A stretch of 64,000 nucleotides of DNA from Marinobacter sp. SS21 (GCF_028369065.1 NZ_JAQNDA010000007.1:186001-250000), one strand, 5' to 3'. Counted from the stretch's first letter, positions 26,180-35,969 are shown. Program-made: numbers and translations. Notes: a model not told the origin generated them from the letters alone.

Positions 26180-26806
26180 ATGCACATCCCACCCATCGCC
26201 CCGTTCGAACCCCATCCGGAGCGGTCGTCCCGCGCTCACATCCGCAGCGCATTAAGAAATCGTCGACGCTCCCTGACTGCGGCCGAACAAAGGTCGGCGG
26301 CTAAGCGACTGTCGGTATTGCTGATGACCAGCCCATCGCTATACCGCGCCCGCCACATCGGCATTTACCTGCCCAACGACGGCGAAATCGACCCGGGCCC
26401 GTTCATTGCGGCGGCACGAGATCGGGGCGTGCAGTTCTACCTGCCCATCCTGCACCCGTACCAACATGGCCGCATGCTGTTTGGCCACTATTCGCCCCAC
26501 AGCCGGCTCGTCAACAATCGGTTTGGCATTCCCGAGCCGTCACTGGCCCATGAGCGCATTCGACCGGCCTGGTCTCTGGACGCAGTGCTGCTGCCTTTGG
26601 TGGGTTTCGATCTTGAGGGCGGTCGTTTGGGGATGGGAGGAGGCTTTTACGATCGCACCTTCGCCTTTGTACGGCGCACGCCGAGGCTGGCCCCCAAGTT
26701 GATCGGGTTGGCCCATGAGATCCAGCGTGTGGTGAGGCTGCCTATCGAACCCTGGGACATACCACTGCAGGGCATCGTCACGGACCACCGTCGTTACCGG
26801 GTATAG
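26180..26806 (+). CDS. fau: 5-formyltetrahydrofolate cyclo-ligase
   Basis: This enzyme converts 5-formyltetrahydrofolate to 5,10-methenyltetrahydrofolate using ATP. The 208-aa sequence has an N-terminal Arg-rich helix (IRSALRNRRRSLTAAEQ), HIGIYLPNDGEID and the family signature LVGFDLEGGRLGMGGGFYDRTF. It is the E. coli ygfA/fau position, right after 6S RNA. Its 3' end overlaps a small convergent gene by 13 bases. Confidence 0.93.
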   Translation: MHIPPIAPFEPHPERSSRAHIRSALRNRRRSLTAAEQRSAAKRLSVLLMTSPSLYRARHIGIYLPNDGEIDPGPFIAAARDRGVQFYLPILHPYQHGRMLFGHYSPHSRLVNNRFGIPEPSLAHERIRPAWSLDAVLLPLVGFDLEGGRLGMGGGFYDRTFAFVRRTPRLAPKLIGLAHEIQRVVRLPIEPWDIPLQGIVTDHRRYRV

Positions 26807-26940
26807 CCCATTATCTGAGCAGCCTGAGCGCCGCGACTGGCGTCTTTCTCGGACGCCTGCAACGAAGTAATACCGGTGACCGCCAAACCGATGGCAAAAA
26901 TCACGACTATGGCCCGAATGGTGTCAGGCTTGCGTTGCAT
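26794..26940 (-). CDS. 48-aa small membrane protein downstream of ilvA
   Basis: This short frame starts ATG at 26940 with GGAGA nine bases upstream and ends TAA at 26794. The product has a basic start (MQRKPDTIR), one hydrophobic helix (AIVVIFAIGLAVTGITSL) and a polar tail ending ASRGAQAAQIMGYTR. It reads as a single-pass inner-membrane protein. It lies on the ilvA strand 131 bases after ilvA and overlaps the convergent fau gene by 13 bases. I do not know its function. Start signal, helix and position support a real gene; no homology search was run. Confidence 0.65.
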   Translation of the reverse strand: MQRKPDTIRAIVVIFAIGLAVTGITSLQASEKDASRGAQAAQIMGYTR

Positions 26941-27071
26941 GGTGCGCAGTCTCCGGTGACGATCAACAAAATCAAAAAGCTATTAAACTTTCGCAGAATT
27001 CACCGGAAGACTACCACGCAGCCGAAGATTTACAATTTTCAAGGAATTAACATTTTTTAATATAGCCTCCA

Positions 27072-28604
27072 CTAGCGGCGGCTATTGCCCGCGCCAAGGA
27101 ACAGGCGATAGGCCTCGTTGTTGGTAACGTCCTGGTAGCGGAATCCGATCTTGTCCAGCATGGCACGAAACGCCTCCACCTCCCCATCATCCACCTGAGC
27201 CCCCATCAAGACCCGACTGTAGGCGGCACCGTGGTTGCGATAGTGAAACATCGAGATGTTCCAGCGGGTCCCCAACGACATCAGGAACTTCATCAATGCC
27301 CCGGGACGCTCGGGAAACTCAAACTGGAACACCTTCTCGTTGCCGACGGTGGGCGCATGCCCCCCTACCATATGACGAATATGCTGCTTGGCCAGGTCGC
27401 TATCGGTCAGGTCCGTGACCGGATAACCCGCTTCGCGTAATTCCTGCACCAACTCATCGCGCCCAAGCCCGCCATGCTGAATCTGGATACCGACAAAAAT
27501 GCAGGCATCCTCTTCATCGGAGTATCGGTAGTTGAACTCGGTGATGCTGCGTTTGTGCAGGGCGTTGATGAACGACTTGAACGAACCGGGACGCTCGGGA
27601 ATGGTCACCGCGAGGATCGCCTCCCGCTTCTCGCCGATCTCGGTGCGTTCGGAGATATAGCGCAGCCGATCGAAATTCATATTGGCACCACTGAGCACGC
27701 CCGCCAGGTTTTCACCCTGCAACTGCTCCCGCTCGATGTACTTCTTGATGCCCGCCACGGACAGCGCGCCCGCCGGCTCGGCGATGGAGCGGGTGTCGTC
27801 AAAAATATCCTTGATGGCGGCACAGATTTCATCGGTGGAAACTGTCACCACCTCATCCACCAGATCCTTGCAGATATCCCAGGTATGCTGACCGATCTGG
27901 CGTACCGCCACACCATCGGCAAAGATGCCCACCTCATCCAGCACCACCCGCTCACCGGCTTGCAGGGCCGCCTGCAGGCAGTTCGAATCCTCGGGCTCGA
28001 CCCCGATCACCTTGATCTCCGGGCGCAAGTACTTGATATAGGCCGCCATGCCTGCGACCAGCCCGCCGCCCCCGACCGGAATAAACACCGCATGCAGCGG
28101 CTGGGTGAACTGCCACATCATTTCCATGGCCACCGTTCCCTGTCCGGCAATGACATCGGGGTCGTCGTAGGGCGGGATATAGGTCAGCCCATGCTTGGCC
28201 ACCAGCTCTGCGGCGTGGGCCGCCGCCTCGTCAAAAGCGTCGCCCTTGAGCACCACCTTGGCGCCGTGATTGCGGACCGAGCGTACCTTGATGTCCGGGG
28301 TGGTCTGCGGCATCACGATGACCGCCTTGATACCCAACTTTTTGGCAGCCAAGGCCACGCCTTGGGCATGATTGCCCGCCGAGGCACAGATCACACCGCA
28401 ATGCTTCTGCTCATCGGACAACTGGGCAATCCGGTTATAGGCGCCGCGAATCTTGAAGGAGAACACCGGCTGCAAGTCTTCCCGCTTGAGGAAAATCTGG
28501 TTGTCGAAGCGTCGGGACAGATTGCGGGCTTCGGTCAGTGGCGTTTCGTTGGCCACATCGTAGACGCGGGCATCCAGAATTTTTTTGATGTAGCGTTGCG
28601 GCAT
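27072..28604 (-). CDS. ilvA: threonine ammonia-lyase, biosynthetic (IlvA)
   Basis: IlvA deaminates threonine to 2-oxobutanoate, the first step to isoleucine. The 510-aa protein has a PLP fold with Lys51 in FSFKIRGA, the phosphate loop VGGGGLVAGMA and SAGNHAQGVA. Two ACT-like regulatory domains follow (about 330-410, ILAVTIPERPGSFKSFI, and 425-505, FQFEFPERPGALMKFL) that bind isoleucine and valine in this class. The length and double ACT tail mark the biosynthetic form, not the short catabolic one. It is divergent from rpiA. Confidence 0.96.
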   Translation of the reverse strand: MPQRYIKKILDARVYDVANETPLTEARNLSRRFDNQIFLKREDLQPVFSFKIRGAYNRIAQLSDEQKHCGVICASAGNHAQGVALAAKKLGIKAVIVMPQTTPDIKVRSVRNHGAKVVLKGDAFDEAAAHAAELVAKHGLTYIPPYDDPDVIAGQGTVAMEMMWQFTQPLHAVFIPVGGGGLVAGMAAYIKYLRPEIKVIGVEPEDSNCLQAALQAGERVVLDEVGIFADGVAVRQIGQHTWDICKDLVDEVVTVSTDEICAAIKDIFDDTRSIAEPAGALSVAGIKKYIEREQLQGENLAGVLSGANMNFDRLRYISERTEIGEKREAILAVTIPERPGSFKSFINALHKRSITEFNYRYSDEEDACIFVGIQIQHGGLGRDELVQELREAGYPVTDLTDSDLAKQHIRHMVGGHAPTVGNEKVFQFEFPERPGALMKFLMSLGTRWNISMFHYRNHGAAYSRVLMGAQVDDGEVEAFRAMLDKIGFRYQDVTNNEAYRLFLGAGNSRR

Positions 28605-28738
28605 GGTGCATGGGTTCCATTGTCAGACCAGGACGTCTCCCCTTCAGCCGGTGCGGCGCACGCACGACCCGAGGAGCAAAAACCCACAGTGTAGAAAGTT
28701 TGCCGGGGTGTCGTCTATAACCGATGCAGACAGGCCGC

Positions 28739-28744
28739 TATAAT
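28739..28744 (+). promoter_or_regulatory. -10 box of rpiA
   Basis: A perfect TATAAT lies 52 bases before the rpiA start. No good -35 is present at 16-18 bases, so the promoter may be weak or activated. Confidence 0.4.
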
Positions 28745-28796
28745 ATGGCCAAAATCATCCACAAGCCCTCAGCCTCACGCTTCACCGGAGCCCACA

Positions 28797-29477
28797 ATGG
28801 ATCAGGACCAACTCAAGCACGCCGTCGCCAAGGCCGCACTGGATTACATTGCCCCCCGCCTGGCGAGCGACAGCATCATTGGTGTCGGTACCGGCAGTAC
28901 CGCCAATTTTTTCATCGACCTGCTGGCCAACATCCGGACCGACTTCGATGGCGCCGTGGCCAGCTCCGAAGCCACCGCCGAACGACTAAGGTCCCATGGT
29001 ATCCCGGTCTACGATCTGAACACTGTCGGCATCCTCGAGTTCTACATTGACGGTGCCGATGAGACCAATGAGCACCTGGAGCTCATCAAGGGCGGCGGTG
29101 GCGCCCTCACCCGGGAGAAGATCGTGGCGGCCGTCGCCCATACCTTCATCTGTATCGCTGACGAAAGCAAGAAAGTCGGCGTGCTCGGCAAGTTTCCTCT
29201 ACCCGTGGAAGTCCTTCCCATGGCCCGAAGCCACGTCGGCCGGGAAATTGTCAAGCTTGGCGGCGACCCGGTCTACCGGGAAGGCGTCGTCACCGACAAC
29301 GGCAACATCATCATCGACATCCATAACCTGGACATTTCCCGACCCATCCAGCTTGAAGAGCAGCTTAACCAAATTGTCGGCGTCGTCACGAATGGCCTGT
29401 TCGCGCGGCGTCCGGCCGATCTGCTGCTGCTGGGCACCCCAAACGGTGTCGAGAGCGTTCCTCGCCCGGGAATTTGA
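28797..29477 (+). CDS. rpiA: ribose-5-phosphate isomerase A
   Basis: RpiA interconverts ribose 5-phosphate and ribulose 5-phosphate in the pentose phosphate pathway. The 226-aa sequence has the phosphate loop [14 protein letters not shown], the catalytic DGADETNE and [14 protein letters not shown], and LPVEVLPMA. The rpiA/ilvA divergent pair is conserved in gammaproteobacteria. The 192-base gap to ilvA must hold both promoters. Confidence 0.97.
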   Translation: MDQDQLKHAVAKAALDYIAPRLASDSIIGVGTGSTANFFIDLLANIRTDFDGAVASSEATAERLRSHGIPVYDLNTVGILEFYIDGADETNEHLELIKGGGGALTREKIVAAVAHTFICIADESKKVGVLGKFPLPVEVLPMARSHVGREIVKLGGDPVYREGVVTDNGNIIIDIHNLDISRPIQLEEQLNQIVGVVTNGLFARRPADLLLLGTPNGVESVPRPGI

Positions 29478-29490
29478 CCCCCTCAGACTA

Positions 29491-29508
29491 ACCAAGCGCT
29501 TGCTTGGT
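29491..29508. promoter_or_regulatory. perfect inverted repeat, probable regulator operator
   Basis: ACCAAGC and GCTTGGT are exact complements separated by GCTT, forming an 18-bp site 54 bases before the acyl-CoA dehydrogenase start. The size and symmetry suit a TetR-family repressor of fatty-acid or acyl-CoA catabolism. The regulator is not in the window. Confidence 0.5.
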
Positions 29509-29562
29509 ATTCACACTTCAGCCACACTGCCCTTTGCGATGTCCAAGCAGAGGGAGTGTGTC

Positions 29563-30702
29563 GTGACCAGCCATTTCACCGAAACCCACGAGCAGGTTCG
29601 CCTGAGCGTACGCAAATTCATTGCCACCCACGTACGACCCCACATCGACGACTGGGAGGAAGCCGGCGAGTTCCCCCGCGACCTCTACCGCAAGGCAGGC
29701 GACGCAGGCCTTCTCGGCATCGGCTTCCCGGAGGCCCTGGGCGGCTCCTGTGAGGGCGATGTCTTTATGAAGGTCGCGGTGTCGGAGGAACTGATGCGAT
29801 CCACCTCCGGCGGCCTGGTGGCGAGCCTGGGCTCATTGGACATCGGCTTGCCGCCCGTGGCGAAATGGGCGCAACCCGCGGTTCGACAACAGGTCGTTCC
29901 GGAGGTTCTCAGGGGCGACAAGATCGCCGCGCTGGCAATCACCGAACCTAATGGCGGCTCTGATGTTGCCAACCTCAAGACCCGAGCGGTACGCGACGGC
30001 GATCATTATGTGGTGAATGGCAGCAAAACCTTTATCACCAGCGGACATCGCGCCGACTACTATACGGTTGCCGTACGCACCGGCTCCGATGGACACGGCG
30101 GCATCAGCCTGTTGCTGATTGACCGGGACACGCCGGGCTTTTCCCGGGGCAACAAACTGCGCAAGATGGGCTGGTGGGCCAGCGACACCGCCGAACTGTT
30201 CTTTGAGGACTGCCGGGTGCCCGCCGATCGCCTGATTGGCGCCGAGAACACGGGTTTTATCGCGATCATGAGCAACTTCCTCCAGGAACGCCTGATGCTG
30301 ACCATCATGGCCTACATGACCGCACAGATTGCGCTCGAGGAGTCATTGGCCTACTCGCGCCAGCGCAACGCCTTTGGTCGCCCCATCTCAGCGTTTCAGG
30401 TCAACCGCCACAAACTCGTCGACATGGCCACCCAGGTTGACGTCGCACGGCAATACGCCTACCACTGCGCCGCCCTGATGGCAGCGGGCCGAACCCCCAT
30501 CAAGGAAGTTGCCATGGCGAAGAATTTCGCGGTGGAGGTCTGTGAAAAGGTTACCCGCGAGGCGGTGCAGTTGCACGGCGGCATGGGCTACATGCGAGAG
30601 TCCGTGGTCGAGCGCCTGTACCGGGACGCCAAAATCCTGTCGATTGGCGGCGGCACCGATGAAATCATGAAAGAGCTGATCGCCAAGCAGATGAAACTTT
30701 GA
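29563..30702 (+). CDS. acyl-CoA dehydrogenase family protein
   Basis: The 379-aa flavoenzyme has all the family blocks: helical N domain (SHFTETHEQVRLSVRKFIATHVRPH), the FAD-contact ALAITEPNGGSDVANLKT, NGSKTFITSG, the beta domain KMGWWASDTAELFFEDCRVPADRLIG and the C domain with RNAFGRPISAFQVNRHKL and AVQLHGGMGYMRESVVERLYRDAKI. The final GGGTDEIMKELIAKQMKL contains the Glu/Asp region of the catalytic base. I chose the GTG at 29563 because GGGAG lies seven bases upstream; ATG at 29539 is the alternative. The chain-length preference is not evident. A palindromic operator candidate precedes it. Confidence 0.92.
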   Translation: MTSHFTETHEQVRLSVRKFIATHVRPHIDDWEEAGEFPRDLYRKAGDAGLLGIGFPEALGGSCEGDVFMKVAVSEELMRSTSGGLVASLGSLDIGLPPVAKWAQPAVRQQVVPEVLRGDKIAALAITEPNGGSDVANLKTRAVRDGDHYVVNGSKTFITSGHRADYYTVAVRTGSDGHGGISLLLIDRDTPGFSRGNKLRKMGWWASDTAELFFEDCRVPADRLIGAENTGFIAIMSNFLQERLMLTIMAYMTAQIALEESLAYSRQRNAFGRPISAFQVNRHKLVDMATQVDVARQYAYHCAALMAAGRTPIKEVAMAKNFAVEVCEKVTREAVQLHGGMGYMRESVVERLYRDAKILSIGGGTDEIMKELIAKQMKL

Positions 30703-30713
30703 AACCATCCGGC

Positions 30714-30736
30714 GCGGCAAGCGTCAGCCTTGCCGC
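30714..30736. terminator. stem-loop after the acyl-CoA dehydrogenase gene
   Basis: GCGGCAAG and CTTGCCGC form a perfect 8-bp stem with a 7-base loop, 11 bases after the stop. No T-run follows, so termination efficiency is doubtful. Confidence 0.4.
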
Positions 30737-30760
30737 ACGGATAAACCTACCTTGGTTTAG

Positions 30761-30789
30761 TTTCGATATGTCCGGGATACACGTATAAT
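30761..30789 (+). promoter_or_regulatory. promoter of ppa
   Basis: A perfect TATAAT (30784-30789) is preceded at 17 bases by TTTCGA (30761-30766), a poor -35. It lies 48 bases before the ppa ATG. Confidence 0.5.
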
Positions 30790-30837
30790 TGCGCCACCTT
30801 TCCAATGCAGTCTATTCACCCGGAACAAGGATCCATC

Positions 30838-31365
30838 ATGAACTTTGATCACATCCCTGCTGGCAAAAACCCGCCCGAAGACATCTACGTAGCCATAGAA
30901 ATCCCGGCCAACAGCTCCCCGGTTAAATACGAACTCGACAAAGACATGGGCGCGTTGCTGGTCGACCGCTTCATGGCCACCCCGATGTTCTACCCGGCCA
31001 ACTACGGCTTCATTCCCCACACCCTGGCTGACGACGGCGACCCACTCGACGTCTTGGTCGTTACGCCTTACCCGGTACAGGCCGGTTCGGTAATTCGCTG
31101 CCGCCCGGTGGGCATCCTCAATATGGAAGACGAAGCCGGTGGCGATGCCAAGCTGGTCGCAGTCCCGCACGACAAGCTGACCAAGTCCTACACAGACATT
31201 CAGGACATCAACGATTTGCCGCAACTGCTGCGCGACCAAATCCAGCACTTCTTCGAGAACTACAAGACGTTGGAACCCGGTAAGTGGGTCAAGGTCCAAG
31301 GCTGGGACAACGCGGAAGCGGCTCGCAAGGCCGTAGAAGCCTCGGTAGCAGCCTACAAGGGCTAA
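30838..31365 (+). CDS. ppa: inorganic pyrophosphatase (family I)
   Basis: Ppa hydrolyses pyrophosphate from biosynthetic reactions. The 175-aa protein has the family I signature [11 protein letters not shown] with its metal-binding Asp residues, [16 protein letters not shown] with the substrate-binding Lys, and [12 protein letters not shown]. The ATG at 30838 follows AAGGA by six bases and matches the usual [10 protein letters not shown] start. A GC-rich hairpin (31376-31397) and then a strong bidirectional terminator follow. Confidence 0.97.
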   Translation: MNFDHIPAGKNPPEDIYVAIEIPANSSPVKYELDKDMGALLVDRFMATPMFYPANYGFIPHTLADDGDPLDVLVVTPYPVQAGSVIRCRPVGILNMEDEAGGDAKLVAVPHDKLTKSYTDIQDINDLPQLLRDQIQHFFENYKTLEPGKWVKVQGWDNAEAARKAVEASVAAYKG

Positions 31366-31412
31366 GCCCAGGCCAGGGCCCGGCGTATTCCGGGCCCCTA
31401 CCGCCAATCGGA

Positions 31413-31453
31413 CAAAAAAAAGCCGGTGACCCTAAGGGCACCGGCTTTTTTTA
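31413..31453. terminator. bidirectional intrinsic terminator between ppa and rplQ
   Basis: AGCCGGTG (31421-31428) pairs with CACCGGCT (31439-31446), flanked by a run of A on the left and a run of T on the right. It therefore terminates ppa on the plus strand and the alpha operon (rplQ end at 31471) on the minus strand. Confidence 0.9.
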
Positions 31454-31470
31454 GGCTCGAAGCCGAGGAA

Positions 31471-31869
31471 TTAATCCTCGTCTTCAGCCACCTCTTCCGC
31501 CTCGATATCCAGAGGACGGCCAACCAGCTCGACGAATGCCATAGGAGCATTGTCGCCGGCCCGGAAACCGCACTTAAGGATACGCAGGTAACCACCTGGG
31601 CGCTCGGAATAACGGGGACCCAGCTCATCAAACAGCTTGGCAACCGCAGCATCGTTACGCAGGCGCGAGAACGCCAGACGACGATTTGCTACCGAATCAT
31701 TCTTGGAAAGCGTGATCAATGGCTCGGCTACCCGACGAAGCTCTTTGGCTTTCGGGAGCGTCGTTTTGATCAGCTCATGTTCAACCAGTGACGCGGCCAT
31801 GTTACGAAACATGGCTTTGCGATGCGCACTGGTCCTGTTGAACTTACGACCACTCTTACGATGACGCAT
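31471..31869 (-). CDS. rplQ: 50S ribosomal protein L17
   Basis: L17 lies near the exit of the peptide tunnel. The 132-aa protein begins [24 protein letters not shown] and contains [33 protein letters not shown], both diagnostic. An acidic tail (EEVAEDED) extends it slightly past the E. coli length. It is the last gene of the alpha operon, ending 18 bases before a strong terminator. Confidence 0.97.
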   Translation of the reverse strand: MRHRKSGRKFNRTSAHRKAMFRNMAASLVEHELIKTTLPKAKELRRVAEPLITLSKNDSVANRRLAFSRLRNDAAVAKLFDELGPRYSERPGGYLRILKCGFRAGDNAPMAFVELVGRPLDIEAEEVAEDED

Positions 31870-31906
31870 TGCTCTGATTCCTTACCTTAAACTACCAATT
31901 CGGCGA

Positions 31907-32911
31907 TTAACCGCCCAGAACCCGGTCGTCGCCACGAAGGCTCGCCGGCGGCCAGTTATCAAGACGCATCCCCAAAGACAGGCCACGGGAGGCCAGTACG
32001 TCTTTGATTTCGGTCAGCGACTTTTTACCCAGGTTAGGCGTCTTCAGCAGCTCGACTTCGGTCCGCTGAATTAGATCGCCGATGTAGTAAATATTTTCTG
32101 CCTTCAAGCAGTTAGCTGAACGCACTGTTAATTCAAGATCATCTACCGGACGCAGGAGAATCGGATCAATTTCTTCCTCTTCCTCCACACGCTCTGGCTC
32201 TTTTTCATGATCGAAATCAACAAACACTGCCAGCTGCTGCTGGAGAATGGTGGCCGCCCGACGGATAGCTTCCTCCGGATCGATCGTGCCATTGGTCTCC
32301 AGATCAATAACCAGCTTGTCCAGGTCCGTACGCTGCTCTACACGGGCACTTTCGACCGCGTAGGCGACCCGACGAACCGGGCTGTATGTCGCATCCAGCT
32401 GCAGACGCCCGATCGCGCGAGTTTCGTCTTCATCCAAACCACGCTGATCAGCAGCTTCGTAACCGCGGCCGCGAACAATCTTCAGACGCATGTTCATTTC
32501 ACCCTTGTCGCTCAGGTGACAAATGACATGATCGGGATTCGCGATCTCAACATTGTGATCCAGCTTGATATCGCCAGCAGTGACCGGACCAGGACCTTTC
32601 TTGCTGAGGGTCAACTCAACTTCGTCCCGATCTTCCATCTTGACGGCCACGCCTTTGAGATTCAGAAGAATCTCAATGACATCTTCCTGAACACCCTCGA
32701 TTGCGCTGTACTCATGCAGTACACCGTCGATCTGCGCCTCGGTAATGGCGCAGCCCGGCATTGAGGACAACAGGATCCGACGCAGAGCACTGCCCAGGGT
32801 GTGACCGAAGCCCCGCTCTAGCGGCTCCAGAGTAACCTTGGCACGCGTGGTACTGGATTCCTTTACGTCAATGGTACGAGGTGTCAATAACTCATGTACT
32901 GAACGCTGCAT
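31907..32911 (-). CDS. rpoA: RNA polymerase alpha subunit
   Basis: The 334-aa protein has the N-terminal assembly domain ([29 protein letters not shown]), an acidic linker ([15 protein letters not shown]) and the C-terminal DNA- and activator-binding domain ([24 protein letters not shown]...[22 protein letters not shown]). Length and domains match E. coli. It sits between rpsD and rplQ in the alpha operon. Confidence 0.98.
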   Translation of the reverse strand: MQRSVHELLTPRTIDVKESSTTRAKVTLEPLERGFGHTLGSALRRILLSSMPGCAITEAQIDGVLHEYSAIEGVQEDVIEILLNLKGVAVKMEDRDEVELTLSKKGPGPVTAGDIKLDHNVEIANPDHVICHLSDKGEMNMRLKIVRGRGYEAADQRGLDEDETRAIGRLQLDATYSPVRRVAYAVESARVEQRTDLDKLVIDLETNGTIDPEEAIRRAATILQQQLAVFVDFDHEKEPERVEEEEEIDPILLRPVDDLELTVRSANCLKAENIYYIGDLIQRTEVELLKTPNLGKKSLTEIKDVLASRGLSLGMRLDNWPPASLRGDDRVLGG

Positions 32912-32946
32912 AGACGCCCCTATCTGCTCTCGTTGCTAACTGGACT

Positions 32947-33567
32947 TTACTTCGAGTAAAGCTCGACGATGAGGTTCTCATTGATGTCGGCCGGCAGTTC
33001 AGTACGCTCAGGTACTGACTTGTAAACGCCTGACATCTTGCTGCCGTCGACCTCTACCCAGCCCACCGGCGCGCGACCAGCGGACAGTTCCAGCGCGCCT
33101 TTAACACGCAGCTGGTTCTTGGCCTTTTCGCGAACGCTCACGACGTCACCCGGCTTAACCTGATAAGACGGAATGTTAACCAGCTTATCGTTTACCAGGA
33201 TCGCCTTGTGAGAGACGAGCTGACGGGATTCCGCACGGGTTGAACCAAACCCCATGCGGTAAACTACGTTGTCCAGACGACCTTCGAGGAGTTGCAACAG
33301 GTTTTCGCCTGTAGCCCCTTTACGACGGGCGGCCTCGGAGTAGTAGTTACGGAATTGCTTCTCCAGTACGCCGTAGATACGACGAACCTTCTGTTTTTCA
33401 CGCAGCTGAACTCCGTATTCAGACAGCCGGCCGCGACGGGCGCCGTGCATGCCTGGCGGAGTCTCGATGTTGCACTTGGAATCGAGTGCACGAGCGCCGC
33501 TCTTCAGAAAAAGATCTGTCCCTTCTCGACGAGACAGTTTACATTTTGGACCTATGTAACGTGCCAT
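32947..33567 (-). CDS. rpsD: 30S ribosomal protein S4
   Basis: S4 nucleates 30S assembly at the 16S 5' domain and in E. coli represses its own operon. The 206-aa protein starts [16 protein letters not shown] and has the S4 RNA-binding domain ([30 protein letters not shown]). It lacks the zinc cysteines of some bacterial S4 forms. Confidence 0.98.
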   Translation of the reverse strand: MARYIGPKCKLSRREGTDLFLKSGARALDSKCNIETPPGMHGARRGRLSEYGVQLREKQKVRRIYGVLEKQFRNYYSEAARRKGATGENLLQLLEGRLDNVVYRMGFGSTRAESRQLVSHKAILVNDKLVNIPSYQVKPGDVVSVREKAKNQLRVKGALELSAGRAPVGWVEVDGSKMSGVYKSVPERTELPADINENLIVELYSK

Positions 33568-33585
33568 ACTTCACTGTCTCCTGTC

Positions 33586-33975
33586 TTAAACGCGGCGCTT
33601 CTTGGGCGGACGACAGCCGTTATGAGGAATCGGCGTGACATCAGTGATGTTGGTGATCTTGTAGCCACACGCGTTCAGCGCGCGAACTGCAGATTCCCGT
33701 CCGGGCCCAGGACCCTTAACCTCTACATCCAGGTTTTTAAGGCCGTATTCAGCAGCCGCGTTACCGGCTCTTTCAGCTGCTACCTGCGCAGCAAAAGGTG
33801 TACTCTTACGTGACCCGCGGAAACCGGAGCCACCAGCGGTAGCCCAAGACAGGACGTTGCCCTGACGATCAGAAATGGTCACGATGGTGTTGTTGAAGGA
33901 AGCGTGGATGTGCGCGACGCCATCAACAACCGTCTTTTTCACCTTTTTACGGGTACGTGTACCTGGCTTTGCCAT
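33586..33975 (-). CDS. rpsK: 30S ribosomal protein S11
   Basis: S11 forms part of the 30S platform. The 129-aa sequence shows [39 protein letters not shown] and the C-terminal [20 protein letters not shown]. Length equals E. coli S11. It lies between rpsM and rpsD. Confidence 0.98.
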   Translation of the reverse strand: MAKPGTRTRKKVKKTVVDGVAHIHASFNNTIVTISDRQGNVLSWATAGGSGFRGSRKSTPFAAQVAAERAGNAAAEYGLKNLDVEVKGPGPGRESAVRALNACGYKITNITDVTPIPHNGCRPPKKRRV

Positions 33976-33988
33976 GTTTGCCTACCTG

Positions 33989-34345
33989 TTACTTGCGAAT
34001 CGGTTTGCGAGGACCTTTACGGGTGCGAGCGTTGGTCTTCGTGCGCTGGCCACGGACGGGCAGTCCATGACGATGACGCAGACCACGGAAGCAGCCGAGA
34101 TCCTTCAAACGCTTAATGTTCATCTGAACTTCACGACGCAGATCGCCTTCGACAGTCAGCTTGCCCACTTCGGTACGAAGTGCTTCAACCTGATCATCGC
34201 TGAGGTCTTTGACCTTGACGTCCGGCTGTACGCCGGCTGCATCGCAAAGCTTTTGGGCTGCTGTCCGACCGACTCCAAAAATGTAAGTCAGTGAGATAAC
34301 AGCATGTTTGTTGTCGGGTATATTGACACCGGCTATACGTGCCAT
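33989..34345 (-). CDS. rpsM: 30S ribosomal protein S13
   Basis: S13 contacts the 50S subunit and the P-site tRNA. The 118-aa protein starts [22 protein letters not shown] and ends [25 protein letters not shown]. The frame extends upstream, but the ATG at 34345 gives the family N terminus. It is the first gene of the alpha operon behind its own promoter. Confidence 0.98.
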   Translation of the reverse strand: MARIAGVNIPDNKHAVISLTYIFGVGRTAAQKLCDAAGVQPDVKVKDLSDDQVEALRTEVGKLTVEGDLRREVQMNIKRLKDLGCFRGLRHRHGLPVRGQRTKTNARTRKGPRKPIRK

Positions 34346-34406
34346 CCAAATTACTCCGCGTTCAAAGCTTTGCTGTGTGAATTTTCCGCCACAAAAAGGG
34401 CGCGAA

Positions 34407-34435
34407 ATAATAGCGCCTGACCATAAAAAGATCAA
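34407..34435 (-). promoter_or_regulatory. promoter of the alpha operon (rpsM-rplQ)
   Basis: Read on the minus strand, TTGATC (34430-34435) and TATTAT (34407-34412) are separated by 17 bases. The expected start is about 55 bases before rpsM. The short leader begins with GCGCCC and a T-run; in E. coli this leader binds S4, which was not modelled here. Confidence 0.6.
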
Positions 34436-34485
34436 GCGCCATCATTCCGAACCCCATTGCGTTGTCAGAAGCAGACTCTTTCGAA

Positions 34486-34599
34486 TCAACCCTGGCGCTG
34501 CTTGTGGCGAGGCTCCGAGCAAATGACTCGTACTGAGCCATTGCGACGAATTACTTTGCAGTTACGGCAAATTTTCTTTACCGAAGCGCGTACTTTCAT
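34486..34599 (-). CDS. rpmJ: 50S ribosomal protein L36 (zinc-binding form)
   Basis: The 37-aa product begins [15 protein letters not shown] and ends [14 protein letters not shown]. The zinc-ribbon ligands Cys11, Cys14, Cys27 and His32 are all present, so this is the C+ form that carries zinc. It lies between secY and rpsM at the end of the spc operon, its usual place. It is one residue shorter than E. coli L36. Confidence 0.96.
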   Translation of the reverse strand: MKVRASVKKICRNCKVIRRNGSVRVICSEPRHKQRQG

Positions 34600-34629
34600 T
34601 GTCGACTCCAGTTTTCAACGGGAACGGCG

Positions 34630-35952
34630 TCAACCGTTCCGACCATAGCCCTTGAGATTGGACTTTTTCATCAGTGATTCATACTGATGAGACATCAGAT
34701 GCGATTGCACCTGAGCCATAAAGTCCATCACGACGACTACAACAATCAGCAGTGAGGTGCCACCCAGATAGAAAGGCACATTCCCGGCCACCATCAGAAA
34801 CTGAGGGAACAGGGATACCGCTGCAATGTACATTGCACCAAACAGCGTGAGACGCGTCAGAACACCATCGATGTACTTGGCAGTCTGATCGCCCGGCCGG
34901 ATACCCGGTATGAACGCACCTGAACGCTTCAGGTTGTCTGCCACTTCTTTCGGGTTATACATCAACGCCGTGTAGAAGAAACAGAAGAACACAACCGCGG
35001 CTGCGAACAGGATGATATACAGCGGCTGGCTTGGTGCCAAGGCCTGCGAAATATCACCCAGCCATTCCATACCCTCGCCCTGACCAAACCACTGACCCAG
35101 CGACGCTGGAAACAGCAGAATGGAAGATGCAAAGATCGGCGGGATCACCCCGGCCATGTTGACCTTCAATGGCAGGTGACTGGACTGCTGGGCAAAGACC
35201 CGTCGTCCCTGTTGCCGTTTGGCATAGTTAATGGTCAGGCGACGCTGACCCCGCTCCATAAAGACAACGAACCCGACGACCGCCACAGCCAACACCGCGA
35301 TGCCAAGCACCACCAACAGACTCATTTCACCGTTGCGAGCCTGCTCAAGGGTCTGGCCGATGGCGCCGGGCAAGCCAGCCACGATGCCAGCGAAGATCAG
35401 CAACGATATTCCGTTGCCGACGCCGCGCTCGGTGATCTGCTCACCCAGCCACATCATGAACACCGCGCCACTCACAAACGAGATAACGGCGACAAAGTGG
35501 AAACTGAAGCTGTCGTTGAAGGTAACGCCCTGAGAGGCCAGGCCCACAGAAATACCGAGGCCCTGAACCAGCGCGAGGATAACGGTACCGTATCGGGTGT
35601 ACTGACTGATCTTCCGACGCCCCGCTTCACCTTCCTTCTTCAGCTGCTCAAGCTGCGGACTAACCGCAGTCATGAGCTGCATGATGATGGAGGCCGAGAT
35701 GTACGGCATGATCCCCAGGGCGAAGATACTCATCCGCTCAAGTGCACCACCGGAGAACATATTGAACAGACTCAGGATGGTTCCCTGGTTCTGATCAAAC
35801 AGCGCCGCCAGACGATCGGGATTGATCCCCGGAACTGGAATATGGGCACCTATTCGGTACACCAAAAGTGCCAGAAACACAAACCAGAGCCGCGAACGCA
35901 GCTCTGCCAGTCCTTTTCCCGCGCCCGCAGGCAATGATGCTGTCTTGGCCAT
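34630..35952 (-). CDS. secY: protein translocase subunit SecY
   Basis: SecY is the channel of the general secretion pathway in the inner membrane. The 440-aa protein has ten predicted helices, [13 protein letters not shown] after helix 1, [17 protein letters not shown], the plug-side [14 protein letters not shown], and the late cytosolic [23 protein letters not shown] loop that contacts ribosome and SecA. It follows rplO in the spc operon. Confidence 0.98.
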   Translation of the reverse strand: MAKTASLPAGAGKGLAELRSRLWFVFLALLVYRIGAHIPVPGINPDRLAALFDQNQGTILSLFNMFSGGALERMSIFALGIMPYISASIIMQLMTAVSPQLEQLKKEGEAGRRKISQYTRYGTVILALVQGLGISVGLASQGVTFNDSFSFHFVAVISFVSGAVFMMWLGEQITERGVGNGISLLIFAGIVAGLPGAIGQTLEQARNGEMSLLVVLGIAVLAVAVVGFVVFMERGQRRLTINYAKRQQGRRVFAQQSSHLPLKVNMAGVIPPIFASSILLFPASLGQWFGQGEGMEWLGDISQALAPSQPLYIILFAAAVVFFCFFYTALMYNPKEVADNLKRSGAFIPGIRPGDQTAKYIDGVLTRLTLFGAMYIAAVSLFPQFLMVAGNVPFYLGGTSLLIVVVVVMDFMAQVQSHLMSHQYESLMKKSNLKGYGRNG

Positions 35953-35969
35953 TTAGTCCTCGACTCGCC

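Noticed and set aside
27474..28694. 406-aa plus-strand frame opposite ilvA
   Set aside because: It is the shadow of a fully conserved threonine ammonia-lyase; the composition is His- and Gly-rich with no domain pattern.
29047..29562. N-terminal extension of the acyl-CoA dehydrogenase frame into rpiA
   Set aside because: It would overlap nearly all of the rpiA C-terminal half in another frame and ignore the GGGAG-GTG start at 29563, which gives the normal family length.
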